This document shows positions 11,701-25,600 of a stretch of 57,500 nt of DNA, in pieces. The notes below the pieces were generated by a model. That model was not told the origin of the DNA. It ran no database searches and saw only the letters and a program-made list of their open reading frames with translations. Position 1 is the first letter of the stretch. Each line of letters begins with the position of its first letter. Origin of the DNA: Cristatella mucedo (taxonomy: Eukaryota > Bryozoa > Phylactolaemata > Cristatellidae); NCBI GenBank assembly GCA_009760855.2, contig WPIO01000056.1, positions 2,622,501-2,680,000 of the forward strand, read 5' to 3'. The position numbers and the translations under genes were made by a program.

Positions 11701-11729
11701 AAAGTGATTTAAAAAAATAAAAAAGGAAT

Positions 11730-11895
11730 AGTTCTTTAGCACAGAGCCTTGAGAGAACTTAATCTCTATTCTGGCGCTTCACAAATCCGTCGGGGCTCGA
11801 GCCCACGACCTCTGTAGTTAAATACGTTCACATTGTCCTCGGTCGGAGCGAGCACCTTAACCGCTCGGCCAAACCTAATTCTTTTGGGGTGCCCT
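11730..11895 (-). mobile_element. tRNA-derived SINE (copy 3)
   Basis: This is the best-preserved copy. The minus strand reads TTGGCCGAGCGGTTAAGGTG (A box region typical of Leu/Ser tRNA), a 35-bp spacer, GAGGTCGTGGGCTCGAGCCC (B box), then a LINE-A-like hairpin and an AT-rich end. Confidence 0.85.
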
Positions 11896-12275
11896 ACAAA
11901 TGTCTCACTATTTTTTCTATTTAAAGACTGAAGCTTTTTTTTATAATCACACAGGGCTGCACGAGTCCCCAATTTCACAAAAAAATACAAAGCGGAGTAC
12001 TCACTAATACCACTGAAGTGCACATACAAGTGCATTAAAACCCTCTCATTGGAGGAGGGCGCCAGCTAGCGGCGCAGTGCTACCAACCCCTGACGCACCG
12101 CAGCTCAAGTCTAAGCCGTCAGGCCAGGCAGGGTCGACGACAGGTGAATAATGGTTCCGTTACATCCGGTTACACCCGTCACATCTGGTTGCATCCGTTT
12201 ACATCCGTTACATTCCGTTACACCGGAGCGAGAAAATGTAGCTAAATGTCGCTCTTCGTTGTATCTGGCTCTTCG

Positions 12276-12299
12276 GAGAGAGAGAGAGAGAGAGGGAGA

Positions 12300-12360
<61 letters not shown>
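12276..12360. repeat. (AG)n microsatellite
   Basis: GAGAG dinucleotide run with a few GGG interruptions. The long Glu/Arg or Ser/Leu frames across it are artefacts. Confidence 0.97.
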
Positions 12361-12362
<2 letters not shown>

Positions 12363-12894
12363 AGGAGAAAGAACGCTCGTTAGAGTAATCCCTTCAGCAT
12401 CTGATTTCGTTAGGAGCGCACGAGCAGCCAGCACTGAAGCAGCGAAACCGTCTCACGACCGGTGTCCAACGAACGCCTACCGCATTTACATAGAATATGT
12501 CTGCTCGCACATTTATACGTGTTCCTTCTGTAACAATAAGAATTATAACACGTCTTTGGATAGAGCCCAGATGGCGCACCACAACTCGTTGCAAGAGACT
12601 GTGATAGCATACAGCCGCGATACGGTAGCTATATTTTCCGAAGCCAAAGGTCATAGCCGGCGGCTCTCTGCAGAGCTGACCTTTTTGAAGCCGACCTTTC
12701 GCGAGCCCCAGCTCTACCCTAAGTGGAATTCAGGTCCCCTCTAGGAGTCGCTCTCCAAGCGCTGGATGGATATTCCATTCTGCACGCTTGACAAGATCGG
12801 CTAGGAAAGGGGGCGGGTCGAGAAGAAAGTGTCTGACGATGAAAACAGCCGTCACGAATGTGAGAGAGGCCGCGTCCTCGAATCGTGGATCCTG

Positions 12895-13125
12895 TAATGC
12901 GCTTTAAATGTCCTGCGTGTGATTTTTCGTGCTGATACTGTGCCTGCTGCTACTAACCACAACTAAATGTTGACCCTGTACATGTCACATCAAACAGTGT
13001 TGTGCTTGATGACGTAGCGAATGTTTATACCGATCGTTTGGTCGTGCTTTCTTTACAGCGCCTGTAAAGTGCCTAGAAAGGTCTCTTAGGGCGCTGTACA
13101 CATTTATTACTATTATTATTCTTAA
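12895..13125 (+). mobile_element. LINE-A 3' UTR and tail, old copy
   Basis: Diverged plus-strand 3' UTR (GCTGATACTGTGCCTGCTGC) ending in a decayed hairpin and the tail ATTTATTACTATTATTATT. Confidence 0.75.
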
Positions 13126-13407
13126 ATGTCATGGGCGGCAGATCGGATCCAAACAAGCATAGCTTCATGTTTGGATAACCTAGACTAGAGGGAGCCCAAA
13201 TATGTTCCCATGCTTACGCACAGGTGGAGGATTTGGCTTTTTAATTTCGCATGTTATACCGTTAATAAATTAAATAATAATGATGTTAATACCGCTAATC
13301 AATTGATTTTTAGCTTGCTTTCCAGCTCAAATGACAGGAAAGAGATTTAGTTCTCTCACGCCACAATGCGGATGGATTCCTGGATGTCGGAAAACTTCTT
13401 GAAACAA

Positions 13408-13755
13408 ATGACCTCAACTGCTCTTCTGACTCTGCCATGCTTCCCACTTTCTCTTTATTGTGCGAGACGAAGTGTGTTGGCTATCGAATGCATACCGAGA
13501 GCTGCTTAGGCTGCGAGTGGCTATACAAAACTCTCCTGCGTAACACCCAGATAGTCTTTATGGCTTTGGGGAGTTACAGACGGAGATACATTACGCCTCC
13601 TGACAGCGAGCACCTTCTGTAATTCCCTTTTGGCTGGGCTACCAAAAAACGCAACTAGGTCACTGCAAATGGCTGTGAATATGGCTACAAGGCTGGTTTT
13701 AAAGTCCCAGAGGTTTGACCAGCGGTCTCCTTTGCTAAAAAAAACTACGATGGCT
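13408..13755 (+). mobile_element. LINE-B fragments, rearranged
   Basis: The LINE-B 3' UTR (13,408-13,595) precedes LINE-B coding sequence (13,610-13,755). That order is the reverse of an intact element, so two insertions or a rearrangement are needed. The coding part ends where LINE-A begins. Confidence 0.75.
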
Positions 13756-14845
13756 GCTCTATGCGGATGACACTCAGTTGCACCTTTGCTTTGATCCCTC
13801 CCACCATTCGAGCACCTCGAATTCTCTCAACTCACTTGCAGCATGTATTGATGACATTCGCACATAGATGGCAGCAAATTTTCTAAAACTAAACGATGAT
13901 AAAAATAACTCACTAGTTACGGGCAAACCCAGTGTAATTCAGAAATTGGAAAGGCTGACGCTCAAAATTGGCTCTGCCAGCATATCTCCCGTTGAATCAG
14001 TTCGAAATCTAGGTGTCATGTTCCAAAGTGACCTCTCGTTACACGATCACATCAGCTCCACAGTCAAGTGTGCCTACTTTCAGCTACACAACATTGCTAC
14101 AATTCGGGCTTGTTTAGATAAGGATACCACGTCCAAGTTAGTCCATGCATTTGTGACATCCCGTCTTGACTTCTGTAACTCATTGCTTGCTGGCCTACCG
14201 GCATGTGCAATCAGGCGCTTAAGCTGGTGCAAAACTCTGCAGCTAGGCTTGTCTGTCGTGAGCATCGCAGTTGCCACATCACACCACTTCTCGCCGACCT
14301 ACACTGGCTACCAGTCAAGCAACGGATCGACTTCAAGGTTTTGTCCCTCACTTTTCGGTCACTTCATTCTTTGGCTCCAGCCTATCTGTCAGATCTACTC
14401 CCCCACCAGGCCAAGCATTGTACCACCTGCTTTTCGGAATCTACAGTTTACCAATACCTCGCACAGACCTCAAATCCTTCGGAGACCGTGCATTTAGTTC
14501 GTATGGCTCCCAAAGCCTGGAACCGCCTCCCGACTTGCGTCAGAACATCCCCTGACTTGAGCACATTAAAAAAGAACTTAAAAACACACCTATTTAGGAC
14601 AGCTTTTAGTGGGTCCCTGTGATTCGTCCTTGATGTGCTTATGCGTGCTGACACTGTGCATGCTGCCACTAACCACATTTGCATGCTGACCCTGTGCATG
14701 TCACCCCTAAACATGTTATTCATGTTGTTTATCAAGCATGATATTACTCAGCATTCAATCCCGTTTCCTTTTGCTGCAAATGTAAAGCACCTAGAGAGAG
14801 ATTGAGTTCTCTGAGGGCGCTTTATCAAGTGCATTATTATTATCA
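13756..14845 (+). mobile_element. LINE-A, RT C-terminal half plus complete 3' end
   Basis: It starts inside reverse transcriptase motif C (YADDTQLHLC). It continues through FLKLNDDKNNSLVTGKPSVI, SLHDHISSTVKCAYFQLHNI and the C-terminal [20 protein letters not shown]. Two frames are used (frameshift near 14,220). The 3' end is complete: UTR, hairpin AAAGCACC...GGGCGCTTT and (ATT)n tail. Confidence 0.9.
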
Positions 14846-15559
14846 CAGTACATTGCACAATGCAGATGCCTAATCATTAATAAGAATACTTCTAACTGCT
14901 CCGAGTCCCATTATAAACATTTGTTTGATATCTGGTCCACTATATGATCACGTAAATAGTGTGAACTCCCCGAAGGCACACATAATAAATGTAATGACCT
15001 AGTAGTATTAGTAGCAACTGATAATAATAATTGTACATAGCTTGGCCACTGAGGCCCGTTCGCCCAGTCCCTGTTGCTTCTGTCCAGCTTATAATAATAA
15101 TAATAATAGTACACTTGATAAAACGCCCTCAGAGAACTCGATCCGTTCCTAAGCGCTCTACAATTGCCGCCAAGGAAGCACGAATCGAGGAAACTGCATT
15201 CTTTCTTTTTGTAGTAAGCTTATGCGGTGAAATTGCATTCTGTCTAGGCCGGCTTCTAGATCCATACTGAAGAGCGGTCAGGAAAAATTGCCTTTGTAAG
15301 GGAAATACCTGGTAGTATCCCATAAACAGAAACTCCACGGAACGCATTGGTCACGTATGTCTGGTATTATCGACACTAGTCACGTCGTCCGCCATGCCTT
15401 TCAAAGCAAAACAATGCCCTTAATTGGTCGCTTGCTCGGTTTTGGCTGAGAAGCAACCAAGCTCTGCTTCTCTGCCTTCGTTCTGTCGTCTCGGACCGAC
15501 TCACCCACCTAGGCTTTGTTGCATATACACCAAAGATTGAAGCAAGACGGACTGTGTAA
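14846..15559. other. unassigned spacer with a LINE-A solo tail
   Basis: A minus-strand LINE-A tail and degraded hairpin lies at about 15,090-15,175 (AATAATAATAATAATAGTAC). No exon is supported in the rest. Confidence 0.5.
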
Positions 15560-16080
15560 ACGTAGTAATGGAGAACTAAATCTCTTTGAAGGCACTCGGT
15601 ATATGGTGGAAATGATTCGCGTCCATTTGTTAGTGATAGCAAGCACAGCTTCAGCACGCATAGGCACTCGAAAGACAATTGGATCGCTTTCTTTGCTTCT
15701 TTTAATTTAGTAAGTCGGGGGACATGTTGACGTCAGGCAGGAATAAGTTCTAGGCTTTGGGAAGGCAAGGTCTCCCAAGTCTGAGGTTGGTTAAAAAGGC
15801 GGCTACAGGAATTCCGTCGGACGAGCAGGCGGCAAGATATTGAGCCTGGTCACGAAGCGTTTCCGACAGGTAGGCCATCTTCTGATAGGTAGGCCGGAGC
15901 AAGAGATTTTAGGGATACGCAAGTGAGAGGCAGAACCTCGGAAGTTAGTACTGTGTAGCTTGATGGAGTAGATGATGATGGTGTTGATGGTTCGTGAAAA
16001 GATCGGTGAAAAGTGGCTGTTGCGAACTTCCCGACGTACGAACCTAGCTGTAGAGCGTTGCACCTACTGTGCGTGTCTCA
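15560..16080 (-). mobile_element. old CR1-like fragment
   Basis: Minus-strand similarity to the LINE-A 3' UTR and C-terminus is visible (GGAGAACTAAATCTCTTTGA; GTTAGTGATAGCAAGCACAG), with many indels. Confidence 0.6.
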
Positions 16081-16398
16081 TTCCACAGACACGAAGACCT
16101 GCTTATAGTAAGTAAGCCACAAAAGTCGGATTCCACATCTAGTCTACACTTCGGTAGCCAGGCACAACGAAGCCAGCTGTTTCAGCAAGGTGCACTTTGT
16201 CTAAATACAACCCGGTAAGCCAAATCAAGTCTGGTAACTGTATTTTGAAAAACCAACTAGCAATATATAATATTAGAGAATGTTAATCATGATGGTGCAA
16301 ATGGTCGCTCGTAAGTACAAAAATACCAGACATATGATCCAACGATACTATGATCTTGAACATAAGATCAACTACCACACGAAGAAGGGCTTCAAATA

Positions 16399-16404
16399 TT
16401 TATT
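16399..16404 (-). promoter_or_regulatory. candidate polyadenylation signal of the lamin gene
   Basis: AATAAA on the minus strand, 184 nt downstream of the lamin stop codon. It is the nearest canonical hexamer I found in the presumed 3' UTR. Confidence 0.6.
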
Positions 16405-16587
16405 TCATTTATAAAACGGTGATGCAATCCTAACCAGCACTACTGTTCATGAGCAAGCCATGCAAGAGCCGTGCAAACAACTTCCAGGGAACAGTCAATA
16501 TATACCAGAATACCTCTACGAAGCCCTCTGCCACCGTACATTAAGTGATGAGCACAGCAGAGCTGGTCATGGGGCTTTACAGCCCGA

Positions 16588-16626
16588 TCACATGACCACA
16601 CATCTTTCGCTCTTCTGCTGCTCAGC
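16588..16626 (-). CDS. LMN: lamin exon 11: CaaX micro-exon
   Basis: 39 nt encoding [12 protein letters not shown] and a TGA stop. The acceptor CTTTTTGTTTCGTAG is strong and in phase 0 with exon 10. The C-terminal Cys-aliphatic-aliphatic-Met box is what B-type lamins need for farnesylation and membrane attachment. Found by searching for a CaaX followed by a stop; a competing exon at 17,840 lacks a CaaX. Confidence 0.85.
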   Translation of the reverse strand, partial: AEQQKSERCVVM

Positions 16627-19600
16627 CTACGAAACAAAAAGAACTCAGTCGATACAATTTTATGTGGCTGTACGCCCGCATCAAATAGAAGGAGCAGGAG
16701 AGCACAAGTAGTAAGTTCAATAAACTCAAACACGTGAGGCCTCTGCTCTAGATCTATAATACTACAATATATATCTACTATATCTACTATATCTACTATA
16801 TCTACTATCTACAATATCTACTATAATACTACATTGCTAAAATTAGGGCTTGTTTAGATAAGGATACCACGTCCAAGTTGGTCCATGCATTCGTGACATC
16901 TCGTCTCGACTTCTGCAACTCACTGCTTACTGGCCTACCAGCATGTGCGATCAGGCGATTGCAGCTGGTGCAAAACTCTGCAGCTAGGCTTGTCTGCCGT
17001 GAGCGTCGCAGTTGCCACATTACTCCACTTCTCGCCGACCTGCACTGGTTACCAGTCAAGCAACGGATTGACTTCAAGGTTTTGTCGCTCACTTTTAGGT
17101 CTCTTCATTCTATGGCTCCAGCCTATCTTTCAGAGATACTACCCCATCAGGCAAAGCATCGTACCACTCGCTTTTCGGAATCCAACAGTCTAGAAATACC
17201 TCGTACAAACCTTAAATCCTTTGGAGACCGTGCATTTAGCTCGTATGCTCCCACAGCCTGGAACTCCCTCCCGACCTGCATCAGAACATCCCCTGACCTG
17301 ACCACATTTAAAAGAAACTTAAAAACATACCTATTTAGGACAGCATTTAGTGGGTCCTTGTGATTCGTCCTCGATGTGCTTATGCGTGCTGACACTGTTC
17401 ATGCTGCCACTAACCACATTTGCATGCTGACCCAGTGCATGTAACCCCTAACCATGTTATTCATTTTGTTTGTTTTTCAAGCATGATTTTACTTACTATT
17501 CTATTGCGTATCACTTTGCAGCAAATGTAAAGCGCCTAGAAAGAGATTAAGTTCTCTGAGGGCGCTTTATCAAGTGCAATATTATTATTATATTATTAAT
17601 ACTCTAGATCGACAGGTCACCAGCATTCTTTCTCTCTATTCTCTAGACATTCTACCCATCTCAATGGTAGGAGGGCTTCGCACGGAACACGTACATAAAC
17701 CCGTCAGAAGTCATGCCGCACCCCTAGAAAAGATGCTTCCATAGAACTTTCACAAAACTTGATAAAATAACAACTTAAAATGTACAAATGGTAACAAGAA
17801 CTGATTCTAAAGGCGAAGTGTGCCGGCAATCAGTGATGTCTGCAGAAGAAAAACTAGAAATACCTAAGATAAGGTTTTGCTTGACCAACTCAAGGTTTAA
17901 TGTCACTTTTAGGGCAGCTCAGTTTCATCTATCTCTCGTTGTTTATTTTTTAAAAGTCACACAATAATTCCACTTTATCGTCAGAATAAGTTACTATTTG
18001 AACGCATGTCTGGCCGTGGTATCCATAGTTTTGCAAAAACTCACAGGAAACATGGGTTGGGGGGTATAACTTACTGGTTACAGTATATCTCCCCGGTGTC
18101 AGCTGACCAAGCACGAATTAGCAAATATGCTAACCATCTCACCAAGTAAGACGGTGAACGGTTTTACTACAGAAAAAACACTCCCAGCACGATCACGCGA
18201 CATACTACACGTCTGGCTATACGCCTATAGTCAAGGCTAGAGGCACTGGCTAGCTACTGCCAAGCCGTGCTAGCACAAATTCTCACAAAACAACACATTT
18301 GTACCTGCTCGGCACTAAGGGACAGATGTTGTGAATGACACGAAATAAGGTACTGCACTATCTGGGCATTGCAAAACCCTAGTTTTTTACTTCTCTCAAA
18401 AGTGCCAACTTACCACAGTTTCTGTTCGGCCATATGTCGCAACTGAAGTCCGTTGAATCACAGATTCAGACACAACTACTTGGCGAGATCGGTCCATGGA
18501 AGCAAGCTCCTGCAAATAGTGGGAACGCTGTGCTAATATTTGTTGGAAAAACCAAAGCCGATGCACCTGCATGGGTTCAGCAGTCGGCAAGGCAATCGGA
18601 AGTATTATTACTACTACTACTACTATTATTAACAATAACAATTGCATAATACCTTAAGAATAACCAAATAGGCACTTACATATGAGGCACAGGAAGCACA
18701 TTAGTCAGTGATAACATGCACAGCCTCAACAAGAGGTAGCACACGAAGGGACATATCGCAAGGACCTAGCAAACGCTGTGAGGAAAGGGCATGTTTTTAG
18801 CTTCTTTTAAATGCTGTCAAATCAGCAGATCTCAAGATAAGATGTCAGTCGGGAATAAGTCCCAGGCTTTGGGGGCATACAAACTAAAGGCACGATCTCC
18901 GAAGGATTTGAAGTTGGTTCGAATCACAGCTAGACGACTTAAGTCAGCAGAGCTGGTGGTACGATGCCTAGCCTGATTGGGCAGTAGAGCTCTATAGGTA
19001 GGCTGCAGCAAGAGAAGAAAGGGGTCTCTAAGTGAGCGACACGCTTTGAAATCGATGCTTGATGGGAAGACACTGACAGTCGGTGAGAAGTGGTGGGACG
19101 TAGCAATCGTGACGAACAAAGCTCACTACCGACAAGCCAAGCTGTAGAGTTTGCACCGAGTGTAAGCTTGTGATTGCAATGACAGGCTGTCCTGAAAATT
19201 GTGAGTTAGATGAGAAGTCCCGCAGTGAGTTACACAAGTTGAGATAGCGAGGTATATAGTAATACATAATAGTTATTAAATATAGTGTTTTTGAAGCCGA
19301 GATGGGATGTCACAACGGCACAGATTGAGTTAGATATGGTATTCCTGTCTAAGTATGTTACAGTTTTGCACCGAGTGTAAGCTTGTGATTGCAATGACAG
19401 GCTGTCCTGAAAGTTGTGAGTTAGACAAGAAGTCCTGCAGTGAGTTATATAGGTCTAGATAGCGAGTTATATAATATACACAATAAAATATTACACAATT
19501 TAGTTACACAGTTGAAAGTGGGCCGACTTGACAGTTGAGCTGATTCACGAACGATCGAGGTCGTGGGTTCCAATCCTGCACTAAATGTGTATAGGGCCAT

Positions 19601-22600
19601 TGGTAAACTACAGACTAACAACGACAACGACCACCGGGAGGGTGAGGGTGAGCTCATCCCTGCTCAGAGCACTCGGTAGGAGCGACGCACGCGCCGAGGA
19701 CTTACACTGCCATCCTTATCGACGAGGGAGGTCCGTGTGTGGTTCCCGTGGAGCCAGCACTGCTCTTTCATCACGTAGTTATGCGACTGTGGATCGTGGT
19801 CCACACCACTGTCGCTGCTCCACACCTGCAAAATGATCGAGTAGTAAGCTAAGACCCGAGGGTGCCAACCGAGCAAAGTCCATCAGCACAGTAGCTGTAA
19901 CAGGGCCGCTGCATGCAAATGCAGTGGCTATGGCACGATCGACTGACCGTAACAGTGCCGTTTGGCTCGACCTTCACGGTACGGTGAAACTTGTAAGTGG
20001 TCTGCTTGTCGTCGGCGACGTGGTTGAGATGAAATCCCCCGAGAGCGACTTCCTATGAAAAGCGATCGCCAATAGGAGACATAGGATGGCTCGATGCAAC
20101 GCTAATGGCAGGCAAATAGTAATACCACGTGTCTCGTTTTGAAGCCCACCCAAAAGTGACTGGCGAGTGCACACCGGGAGATCGGTCTCAATAAGTGAGT
20201 CACATAATAATATATTTGACATATCGCCCTCAGAGAACTCAATCTCTTTCTAGGCATTTTACATTTGCCGACCAGCGTTTCTCAAAAAGATGCTGTAACC
20301 TCGTTTTTATTATAAAAGAAACGATTGCTAAATGTGTAATTTTCTGCCAAATAAATGTACAAAGGTGAGCAGGCTTTCAATGCCGTCAACCGGCCGCTCC
20401 GGATCCCGAGAAGTCGAGGGTATTACCAGAGGGTCAGGCCAGTTAAATCTTGTTGCACGGAGTGGAGTGTGCCCAACCAGCTTATATAGCACCATCTGGA
20501 CCATATATAGCACAAGCATGAGAATGCAACCAATAGCCGAAGGTAGGAGCTGTTTACAGCTAACCGCCCAGCCAACATCCAACTCACACAACGCCTGAGT
20601 AGGGGCCCCACAGTAGACCCATCTCCCCGAGCCAAGAAGCGAGCGCAAGGCAAGGCATGAAAATCGCTACACATCAAATATACCTATAGGAAAAAAATAA
20701 AATCCAGACACCCCTAGCTCGATAGTTCGGAATCAATACAGGTCGCAAGCCTAGCAAGCAGGAGATCGACAAGCCAAACTGATCAACTGGCAAGTTTACT
20801 GCCGCTGCAACTCACCGAATCCGTTTTGTTGACCAACTTCACAAATTTCCCATCGGCAGACACCTCGGCGATCTCAATCGGACCAGTGGTCTGCGACGAG
20901 CTCGAGTACTCAGTCATCTGCAATCCTTGGCTGGCCTCAGAGCCAGCAGCAACAAAGCTGCCGTCGCCATCGTCCATGCGACGCCGCTTACGAGAAGAGC
21001 TCGCCTTGTCACCGCCAGGCGACAGCCTCAGCCTAAACAGCAAGCAGCTCGGATCTTCCCGCGCGGCTCCTTGCAGACGGCGCAGCCAATGCCGACCGCA
21101 AAGTCGGCATTGGCGACAAGCTCTCAGCATGGGCTAGATATGCTTCGGGGTGGGTGGGGTGGTGGGTGCCAGGGCCCTGACGAAGCTCGGGACGCAAACG
21201 AAACTCGAAAGACCCGACGATCGACCGGCCGCACACCCAATCGGCAAAGACTACGGACAACGGACAGAGGCCCAGGGCCTTGCTGGTGGCAGGCGGGCGG
21301 CGCGACCTCTCCTGACCTCTCCTCTTCACCCTCGAGCAGCTTGCGGTAGGCGGCCAGCTCGAGGTCGAGCGAGAACTTGAGATCGAGCAGGTCCTGGTAC
21401 TCGTGAGCCTGCTGCTCCATCTCGTCGCGCAGCTGCCGCAGCTGCGTCTCCTTGGCGGCGAGGTTCGAGGCCGACGCTTCGCGCTCCGAGGCAAGATCAG
21501 CTTCCAGCTGCTTCACTCGCTGCTCCAGCGAGTCGTTCTACGGAGAGCGCCGCGCGAAAAACTTGGCCGCCATCCCATTTCATCCTTAGATTAACCGTCA
21601 CGCGTGCAAGCTTGCAAAGCTGCAGTCAACAGTAGGCCAGGACAGAATGGCGCACACAGCAGCGTCGCACGGCTCGCTGTAGCCGAGACGCGAGCGAGCA
21701 CGCACAAGCCCACCCAACGACCCCCAAGGAGTGATCGAGCCTAGGTGACCATGCGACGAAGGACGCTAGCGCCCAGGCCGACGGAGCGGCAAGCGATGGC
21801 GCAAGCGGAACGCAGCGTCGACAATGGCAAAGGGCAGGTGCCAGTCCGCCCACGGTCGGCCATTTTGTTTTGTCAGCCCACCGGAGGGAACGCAACGCGC
21901 CACATTGTCGCCTCTCTAGTATCGAGCAGGTTCAAGAGCCAGGCCCGACCATTGTGTGGCACGTGGCAAAAATCACAAATCATAACTTATGTTTTTTTTG
22001 GCAGGGGCTGGACTTTAAAGTGGGCTGAATATTGTAATGGTAAGAAGAGGCAGCCAATCAAAACGAGGCAGCAGCACACTCCAGAAAGAGACCATTTGGC
22101 ATGGGCGATCTGCACTGGCAACAGCAGCAGTGAGTCAGTCAGTCAGTCACTCGGCAGCCTTGCGTCTAGCAATGCTTCAAATCGTTGCATCGAAGAAGGA
22201 CTGAGAAGATGGGAGTTCATCCATCATCTCATCTTCTCATTCATCCATCATCTCATCTTCGATGGATGGCATCGAAGAACTGAGCAGAGCCAGACGCCAC
22301 GGACCAGAGCTCCACCGAGCAGCCTCTTCCGGAAGGGGCGGAGCATGCTTCTGCAGCAGCCTGCGGTTTAGAATGCAAACAGCAAATGAAAGGGCAACTC
22401 CGAACTCCTACAGAATGTAGGCAACCATAGGACGGATTTTGTTTTTTTACTCAAGTCGTCTAGCTGTGCTTCAAATCAATCTCAAACCCGACGAAGACCT
22501 TTTGCTCTCTGCTCAAAATGTCTTACGCTCATTTGCGGCTGACGTTGCCCTTGACCTGCTGCAATTTAAAAAAAGAAGATACTAACCCAACCGTTCCCAG

Positions 22601-25600
22601 CAACATTTTCCGGGTCCGTGCAAATTGTTCTTTGTGTGTGGTCATACGTTCAGATGCTGCTCATTTTATCGTAACCTAACCTAGTGGCATTCTTACTCCC
22701 CAGCACACACACGGGAAGAGACGGTTAGGTAGTTCTCCTAGGGGTGCTTGCTGTACAATTGACTTATCATCATCATTCTACTGCTACCGAGATGGGACTG
22801 TTAAATTAGCAACATTTTTCTTTTACCACAGGGTATCTTACAGGGTATTTTACAGGGTATCAAGAGGTGTGAGCAGCTGCATGCCGCTGCAACGAGAGCG
22901 GCCATTTCAAGTGAATGCACTTCGGCAGCATTTTTTTCAGCCACTCACCAACGTTATCAGACGCGCCAAGTTGTTCTGAAGCTCGGCGACTTTCGACTTG
23001 TAAGCGCTGATCTCCAGCAGCGTGTTCTGGTCAGGCATGGCAGAGCGTCTTTCCAGCTCCCGTCTCAGCGAGGCTATCTGCGAATCGTCGCGAGAAAACT
23101 CGGGTGAGAAGCGGCTCGCTCATGCACGCTGCGCGCCAGGCGCACGGGGCAACCTTCACCTTGGACTCGTACATGGACTCCATCTCTTCGCGATGGGCGG
23201 CCGCCTGCAGCTCGTGATGCCTGCGGAACTCTTGCAGCGCCTCCTGAAGCCGACTCTCGTACTCTCCGCTGACTCGCTGATCCACCTCGTCCACTGTCAT
23301 CTCGAGGCGAGACCGAGTCTCGTTCAGCTCCTGCAGACGCGCAAGCCGTTGTCGCACGGCCGCACAGGCTCGCCGTGCAACGGTCGCAAGGTCGAGTACC
23401 GGACCAAAGGTTGGCGGGACAGGCTCGCGATGGACTCGCGAACCTGACACTCGGTTCCGGCTGCGCATCCAAACCCTTCCCCTTTCAAGCAGCCGCCAGT
23501 TGCTGCCCGAGGGTGGGCAGCACAGCATCGCTAGCTGCTGCCTAAGCCGCCACCGCTGCCCTTGCAACGGCTCTCCCTGTATGCAGGCGCCACTTTCAAA
23601 GCAATCCACAGACGTCTCGCAGCAAAGCCCACACAGCAGTCTGAGCAGAGCACCAACTAGCGTGAGCAGAGCCGATTGCGCGCAGCCACACAGAGAGAGA
23701 GCGGTGTCGGCACCCGCTCGCTCGTTCTTCGTTCACAACTCGCTTTTCCCCCCTTTGTTTTTCTCTCTCTGTTTAGATCGAAGCATCGCACTCGAGGTAA
23801 GTCCACCAGCCGCCGGCGGCGAGATGCGCCGTGCGGAAATGCGCGCGCCGGCAGCGCATTCCCGGGCGCGGGCGGCGCAGCTTCCGGTACCGTCTGGTGG
23901 AGCTGGCTCTTGAAGGCCAGCTCCTCTTTGAGGCTCTGCATCCGATTCTCCAGATCGACGCGCAGCAGCGTCTCCTCCTCGAGCTGCTTTCGAGCGTTGG
24001 CCAGCTGCCGCTCGACGTCCGCAACGTCTCCTTTGGCTTTCTGCAAGGGAATGCGCTCACATTTTTTTCACATGACGGAAACCCCTACCGAACTGCAATA
24101 CCACACTGCACGCGAGCTGAACACACCGATCTTTACCTCCAGCGCCCACTTTCACCAAGAACTTAAAAACACGCCTAATTAGGACGGCATTTAGCGGGTC
24201 CCTCTGATTCGTCCTTGATGTGCTTATGCATGCTGACACTGTGCATGCTGCCACTAACCACACTATTCATGTTGTTCATCAAGCATGATATTACTCACCG
24301 TTCAATTGCATTTTCCTTTGCGGCAAATGTAAAGCGCCTAGAGAGAGATCGAGTTCTCCGAGGGCGCTTTATCAAGTGCATCATTATTATTATTATTATT
24401 TTAGATGCTTCACCAGATGTGGAGCCAGGAAAGGAAGTGGGCGGTGGTGGCGGTTTGCCCCTACTATAGATATATAGTGGGGGAGGGGGCAGCGATCTGG
24501 CCGGCACCCAATTCTTACGCCACTGATCGGCAGGGAGGAAGAAATTACTACTACGCTCTACTTCTAGTTGCTGGGCAACCGCCGAGTTCGTGTCGCATAA
24601 ACAGCAATTACTGGCTGTAGTGTTTTTTTGTCGTCTATAACTTGCGGGTCTTGCCGCCATGAGAAAATCTGGTGGAGGTTTGCCCTGCCCCCAAGATGTA
24701 AATCCTGGCGCCGTCTCTGTGCTTAACACACCCCAGCACTAAGGTGCTTGCACTTTACGACCCAGGTCGTGGGTTGGTTGTGCATTCACGTGAAAGCTGC
24801 AATGACGTCAACTGCAACTCTGTATCGACTAGGCTACGGCTAGCTTTTCGTTTTATTGCAGCTGCTGTGAAGACTTGGTACACGTCGAACTTGACACACA
24901 CAACTAGCGCTTTGCTACAAGGACAAACCACGGTGCGAACGTCATATAAAAGCACTGTGACTTCGGAACGGTTTTGGCAATGCGATTCGGCAATGCACAA
25001 CCGACTGCCAAAAACGGTCTGGCGGAGATCACGACGTGAGCTAACGACCAACTTTCTGCGCACAGCACTAGACCGACCCGACATTGCCGCCGCGGCACGC
25101 TTGGTGAGGGCTCTGCTGCTCACAGGCGTGACCGCGCACTTACGGCATACTCTCCTTGCCATCTCTCAGCGTCCAAAGAGGCCTCTGCAGCCTTGGCATC
25201 CAGCTTAGCTAGTCGCACCTCGGCATCCGCCACCTTCTTGAGCGCGGCACTCAGGTCGTGGTCCTTCCGGTTATACCTGCAGCGACGGGGGGGGGGGGGG
25301 GGGGGGGGGGGAGAGGCTGGGAGTGAGTTTCGTAACGATCCACGTGACGAGCCGGCAAAACAACAAGGCGGCTGCCAGTGAAAGACAGCGTGCAGAAAAG
25401 AAAAACGAGAGGATCGAGCGCTTCGTCGAGTCGAGTCGATCGATCGATGCTTCCAGCTACAAGCTACCCAGGCAGCTTTGAAGCTGCTAGTGATACGCCA
25501 TCGGCAGAGCAAACAGTTTTCCTTCTTCCAGCATTTACAGGTACTTCGACAATAGGGCGGTCCACTGGTATCTGGAAAATGAACTTGATGTTATTGCAAG

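Noticed and set aside
17809-17841. Alternative last lamin exon encoding [10 protein letters not shown]
   Set aside because: Good acceptor and phase, but no CaaX box; the exon at 16,588-16,626 gives CVVM. Kept only as a possible alternative isoform.
18055-18125. Possible tRNA or spliced-leader-like sequence
   Set aside because: GTAAGT donor motif present, but no cloverleaf, no A/B boxes and no convincing Sm site.
20332-20677. Open frames in lamin intron 7
   Set aside because: They lie within an intron whose flanking exons join in phase and show no domain.
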